A stretch of DNA of 9,039 bases, from assembly GCA_013288145.1 (NCBI GenBank), contig JABDCJ010000076.1, positions 1 through 9,039 on the forward strand, read 5' to 3'. Every line of letters begins with the position of its first letter. The first letter of the stretch is position 1. The notes beneath the pieces were generated by a model that worked only from the letters and a program-made list of their open reading frames with translations, did not search any database and was not told the DNA's origin. Position numbers and translations under genes: made by a program. This stretch comes from Nitrososphaerota archaeon (GTDB taxonomy: Archaea; Thermoproteota; Nitrososphaeria; Nitrososphaerales; CADDZS01). Below, piece after piece: positions 7,084-9,039 of the stretch.

Positions 7084-7114
7084 TTGTACTGTACAAGCTA
7101 GATTGTATTGTACG
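7084..7114. repeat. Tandem operator-like palindromic elements
   Basis: TTGTAC-T-GTACAA (7084-7096) is a perfect 13-nt odd palindrome. Nineteen nt further on, TTGTATTGTACG (7103-7114) repeats it with two changes in 12 bases. Two similarly oriented copies about two helical turns apart are typical of binding sites for a dimeric regulator. Which gene they would control is not clear. Confidence 0.4.
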
Positions 7115-7152
7115 TATTTCTTGCATTGATTCATATGGGTGTTTTCGGATCG

Positions 7153-7175
7153 GTGCAAAGGGATGCACATTTTTT
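7153..7175 (+). terminator. Hairpin followed by T-run
   Basis: GTGCA (7153-7157) and TGCAC (7164-7168) pair around AAGGGA. They are followed by ATTTTTTC, which resembles a factor-independent terminator for a plus-strand transcript. No plus-strand protein gene ends here, which is one reason to suspect a small RNA upstream. Confidence 0.4.
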
Positions 7176-7252
7176 CAACTCTTCCCTAATTCATGGATCT
7201 AGGGGCAACAACGGCCGCCATTCATGGAATCATAATGGATTCTGGCAACGTG

Positions 7253-7429
7253 TCATTGACTTTCCACAATTGTAATTCGGGTGCGTTCATTAGCGACCTG
7301 TTTGTACAAAGACTGCTTACTGTTCATGAGATCCGATTGAATTCCAGCACCGGCCATTCTATCCAGGTCCACACGCATCAATTTCACGATCCATTCCTTC
7401 AGTTCACCCGGAAGTTCAGAGGTAGTCAT
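7253..7429 (-). CDS. Small protein of unknown function
   Basis: This 58-residue frame starts at ATG 7429 (MTTSELPGELKEWIVKLM…). It is charged, amphipathic and helical in the first half ('ELPGELKEWIVKLMRVDLDRM') and near the end ('DLMNSKQSLYKQVANERTRITIVES'). There are no cysteines, membrane segments or known motifs. The frame stays open upstream to a GTG at 7591, giving 112 residues, but that extension crosses the T-rich tract after the 23S gene and reads less like protein, so the shorter form is preferred. I see no Shine-Dalgarno site; an AT-rich region lies upstream. It could be a real small gene or chance. Confidence 0.45.
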   Translation of the reverse strand: MTTSELPGELKEWIVKLMRVDLDRMAGAGIQSDLMNSKQSLYKQVANERTRITIVESQ

Positions 7430-7535
7430 CCCTAATTCGAATGAATGAGCCTCTGTTTGAATTTTTTGAAAGAATGTAGTGGAAACGAATTTTTTATCTC
7501 TGATCTTTCTAGCGCTACCGCTAATCGGTAAGATC

Positions 7536-7542
7536 AAAAAAA
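7536..7542 (-). terminator. Oligo-T tract after the 23S rRNA 3' end
   Basis: Seven T on the minus strand about 90 nt past the end of 23S rRNA is a plausible rRNA transcription end in an archaeon. Immediately beyond it lies TACCG-CTAAT-CGGTA (7516-7530), an inverted repeat nested inside TGATCT (7501-7506) and AGATCA (7531-7536). Confidence 0.4.
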
Positions 7543-7632
7543 GTAGTTTTCTGGGATGTTCGCCCAGACATTCGTAATTTCCGTCGTTCACAAGTTATTG
7601 CGCAGTTCGTCGAAAACGCGACCAAATACCCA

Positions 7633-8060
<428 letters not shown>

Positions 8061-8333
8061 CACAATTGTTCTCCTGTTACCAGAAGTTGTAGACTATATC
8101 TCCATCCTCTCTCAGCGTGAAAGAGGAGTCGGCGTGTGATAGCACGTAGCTATCTCATTGGATTTTCACTTTGAGAAATCCTCAGTCGTTACGGGGTCAC
8201 AGCAACGCGTTTTCAAGTAAATTCGGAATCTCAGAGAAGATTCCTGTTAATTTCGCTGACGCCATTCGCTGGACTTCCCACGGTATTGCCCTTAAAAAAA
8301 CCGCTCGGCTCTACAAGATGCTCAAGTTGAGCA
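8061..8333 (-). ncRNA. Group I self-splicing intron in 23S rRNA at E. coli position 2500 (3' part; 5' end not present)
   Basis: Read on the minus strand, the S element GGAGATATAGTC (8103-8092) and the R element GTAACGACTGAG (8192-8181) form the guanosine-binding P7 helix (GACT with AGTC). Directly before S is a P8-like hairpin, TCCTCT…AGAGGA (~8127-8105). Between R and P8 are two hairpins, GGATTT…AAATCC (8181-8160) and GATAGC…GCTATC (8154-8138). These resemble P7.1/P7.2 and suggest subgroup IA. GAGCCGAGCGG (8311-8301) can pair imperfectly with CGCCGACTC (~8134-8126) as P3. A strong hairpin GGAATCT…AGATTCC (8244-8225) fits P5/P6. After P7 a GTAA-capped hairpin (P9) leads to the terminal G at 8061. 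The next exon base is C2501, the known L2500 insertion site. No homing endonuclease gene is present. The 5' splice site and 5' exon (expected …CACCT) are absent: the sequence flips strand at 8319-8333. Confidence 0.85.
8319..8333. repeat. Palindrome at the strand-switch junction
   Basis: TGCTCAA-G-TTGAGCA is a perfect 7+1+7 palindrome. To its left the sequence is group I intron on the minus strand; to its right it becomes 23S rRNA on the plus strand. Inverted repeats of this kind are typical crossover points for inverted chimeras in amplified DNA and for assembly errors, and also for real inversions. Confidence 0.75.
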
Positions 8334-9039
8334 CTGTCATCCCGTTCCTTTCATAATAGAGCAGGGTTTTCGCCCTGTTTAATTGCTCGAGGGAGGGGGA
8401 GTGTCGTAATGACGAGAACTCTTCCGAGACAAGAATAGCTGACCATATGGCCAGTTCTCTCGATCCTGAGGGACACTGAAAGAGGCAGTTCTAAGACACC
8501 GGGGTGTCCGTACCGAGATCCGACACAGGTGCCCCTAGGTGAGAAGCCTAAGACGTATCGGGTGTACTGTAGGTAAGGGAACTCGGCAAATTAGCCCCGT
8601 AACTTAGGAATAAGGGGTGCCTGCGGTTTTAGTGAGAAACTGGAATCGCAGGTTGCAATAACTAGGGGGTCCCGACTGTTTAATAAAAACACAGTTGACT
8701 GCTAATCCGAAAGGACTCGTACAGTCAATGAATCCTGGCCAGTGGCGGTACCTAAAACCTGGGTTCAACCGGGCTAAGGGCCGCTTAACGCCGGGAGTAA
8801 CTCTGACTCTCTTAAGGTAGCCAAATGCCTTGTCGGGTGAGTTCCGACGTGCATGAATGGACCAACGAGGGCCCCACTGTCCCTATCTGCGACCCGGCGA
8901 ACCCACGTAAGGTGGACGAACAGTCCACCAACTTCCATCGGGGAGAGAAGTCCCTGTGGAGCTTTACTGCAGCTTGTCGCTGCGATGCGGTTCTGATTGC
9001 AGAGCGTAGTCGGGAGCCTTCGAAGCGGGCCCTCCGGGG
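8334..9039 (+). rRNA. rrl: 23S rRNA, internal segment (E. coli ~1500 to ~2140), partial at both ends
   Basis: Read on the plus strand this is archaeal 23S rRNA from late domain III through domain IV into domain V. Landmarks are the helix-58 hairpin CAGGG-TTTTCG-CCCTG (8362-8377), GTACCGAGATCCGACACAGG (8510-8529, about 1660), and GACTGTTTAATAAAAACACAG (8675-8695, about 1770). CTCTTAAGGTAGCCAAATGCC (8809-8829, about 1925) and GAGCTTTACTGCAG (~8959-8972, about 2075) follow, and the window ends in the L1-stalk region. The left boundary is approximate. Domains I-II and the start of III, which should precede it, are replaced by the inverted intron. At the position aligned to 2058 it has G, as in other archaea. 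The base aligned to 2062 is T (8951) instead of the nearly universal A. Confidence 0.93.

Larger units (their letters stand above)
7018..7175 (+). ncRNA. Candidate structured non-coding RNA
   Basis: The core can fold with GAnCCCCC (7018-7025) against GGGGGATC (7063-7070), closing a loop that contains the 10-bp palindrome CACGCGCGTG (7037-7046). Two TATA-like boxes lie upstream at 6987 and 7009. A stem-loop with T-run at 7153-7175 could be the 3' end. It matches no tRNA, 5S, SRP or RNase P RNA consensus that I can recognise. The ends are guesses, and the whole call is inference from composition and symmetry. Confidence 0.25.
6864..7252. other. 389-nt stretch without a convincing protein gene
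   Basis: The first ~150 nt are AT-rich with TATA-like boxes TTAATAAAATT (6987-6997) and TTTAAAA (7009-7015). A GC-rich patch follows (7018-7068), then two similar TTGTA[CT]TGTAC elements and a hairpin followed by T6. An 80-codon plus-strand frame starting at 7193 overlaps the small minus-strand gene and has unconvincing composition. The layout (promoter-like boxes, GC-rich structured core, hairpin plus T-run) is what a small RNA gene would look like in an AT-richer archaeal background. Confidence 0.5.

Noticed and set aside
7193..7435. Plus-strand open reading frame of 80 codons
   Set aside because: It is antisense to the 58-residue minus-strand frame; it is rich in His, Ser and Cys in a non-protein-like pattern and has no start signal.
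7430..7632. 5S rRNA or tRNA downstream of 23S
   Set aside because: No tRNA T-arm consensus or 5S-like sequence was found on either strand; 5S unlinked from 23S is common in this part of the archaea.
8171..8356. Plus-strand open reading frame of 61 codons
   Set aside because: It crosses the antisense of the group I intron and the strand-switch junction; RNA structure explains the sequence better.
8334..9039. Additional introns in the plus-strand 23S segment
   Set aside because: The segment aligns continuously by eye with archaeal 23S from helix 58 to the L1 stalk, including the intron-prone 1920-1950 region, with no insertion.

Overview
The window most likely comes from an archaeal chromosome, probably Nitrososphaerota/Thaumarchaeota or a close relative. 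The 23S rRNA has the archaeal form around E. coli position 1930 (…CTCTTAAGGTAGCCAAATG), with G at 2058. Other archaeal signs are a Zn-dependent glucose-dehydrogenase-type enzyme of the archaeal MDR group, stand-alone zinc-ribbon proteins, GTG/TTG starts and mostly absent Shine-Dalgarno sites. The phylum is an inference; the domain is well supported.

Layout. Positions 1-2876 (minus strand) hold an ABC importer operon of the nitrate/sulfonate (NitT/TauT) type. It reads as a fused two-domain permease, then the ATPase, then a stand-alone AAA-associated-domain protein that runs off the left edge. No substrate-binding protein is visible. Positions 3056-3943 carry a small helical protein resembling an MIT domain (minus) and a zinc-ribbon protein (plus). 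Positions 4201-5759 carry a convergent pair: an MntR-like metal-dependent repressor (plus) and a sugar dehydrogenase (minus). Positions 5892-6863 carry a second convergent pair: a HEAT-like helical protein (plus) and a multi-cysteine zinc-ribbon protein (minus). Positions 6864-7252 contain no convincing gene, but they hold a GC-rich structured patch, a repeated operator-like palindrome and a hairpin followed by a T-run. A 58-residue protein of unknown function follows on the minus strand.

The right end is the most unusual part. Positions ~7633-8060 are the 3' end of 23S rRNA (E. coli ~2501-2900) on the MINUS strand. It is interrupted exactly at E. coli position 2500 by a group I self-splicing intron with recognisable P7 (R and S elements), P8 and P9 elements. 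Group I introns in archaea are known but uncommon. The intron has no 5' exon. At a 15-nt palindrome (8319-8333) the sequence switches to 23S rRNA on the PLUS strand, covering E. coli ~1500-2140 up to the window edge. The two pieces are therefore head to head and cannot be one colinear gene. A compensatory pair (A at 2057 in one piece, U at 2611 in the other) suggests they come from the same rRNA lineage. An amplification or assembly inversion at the palindrome is the simplest explanation; a real rearrangement or second rrl copy is the interesting alternative.
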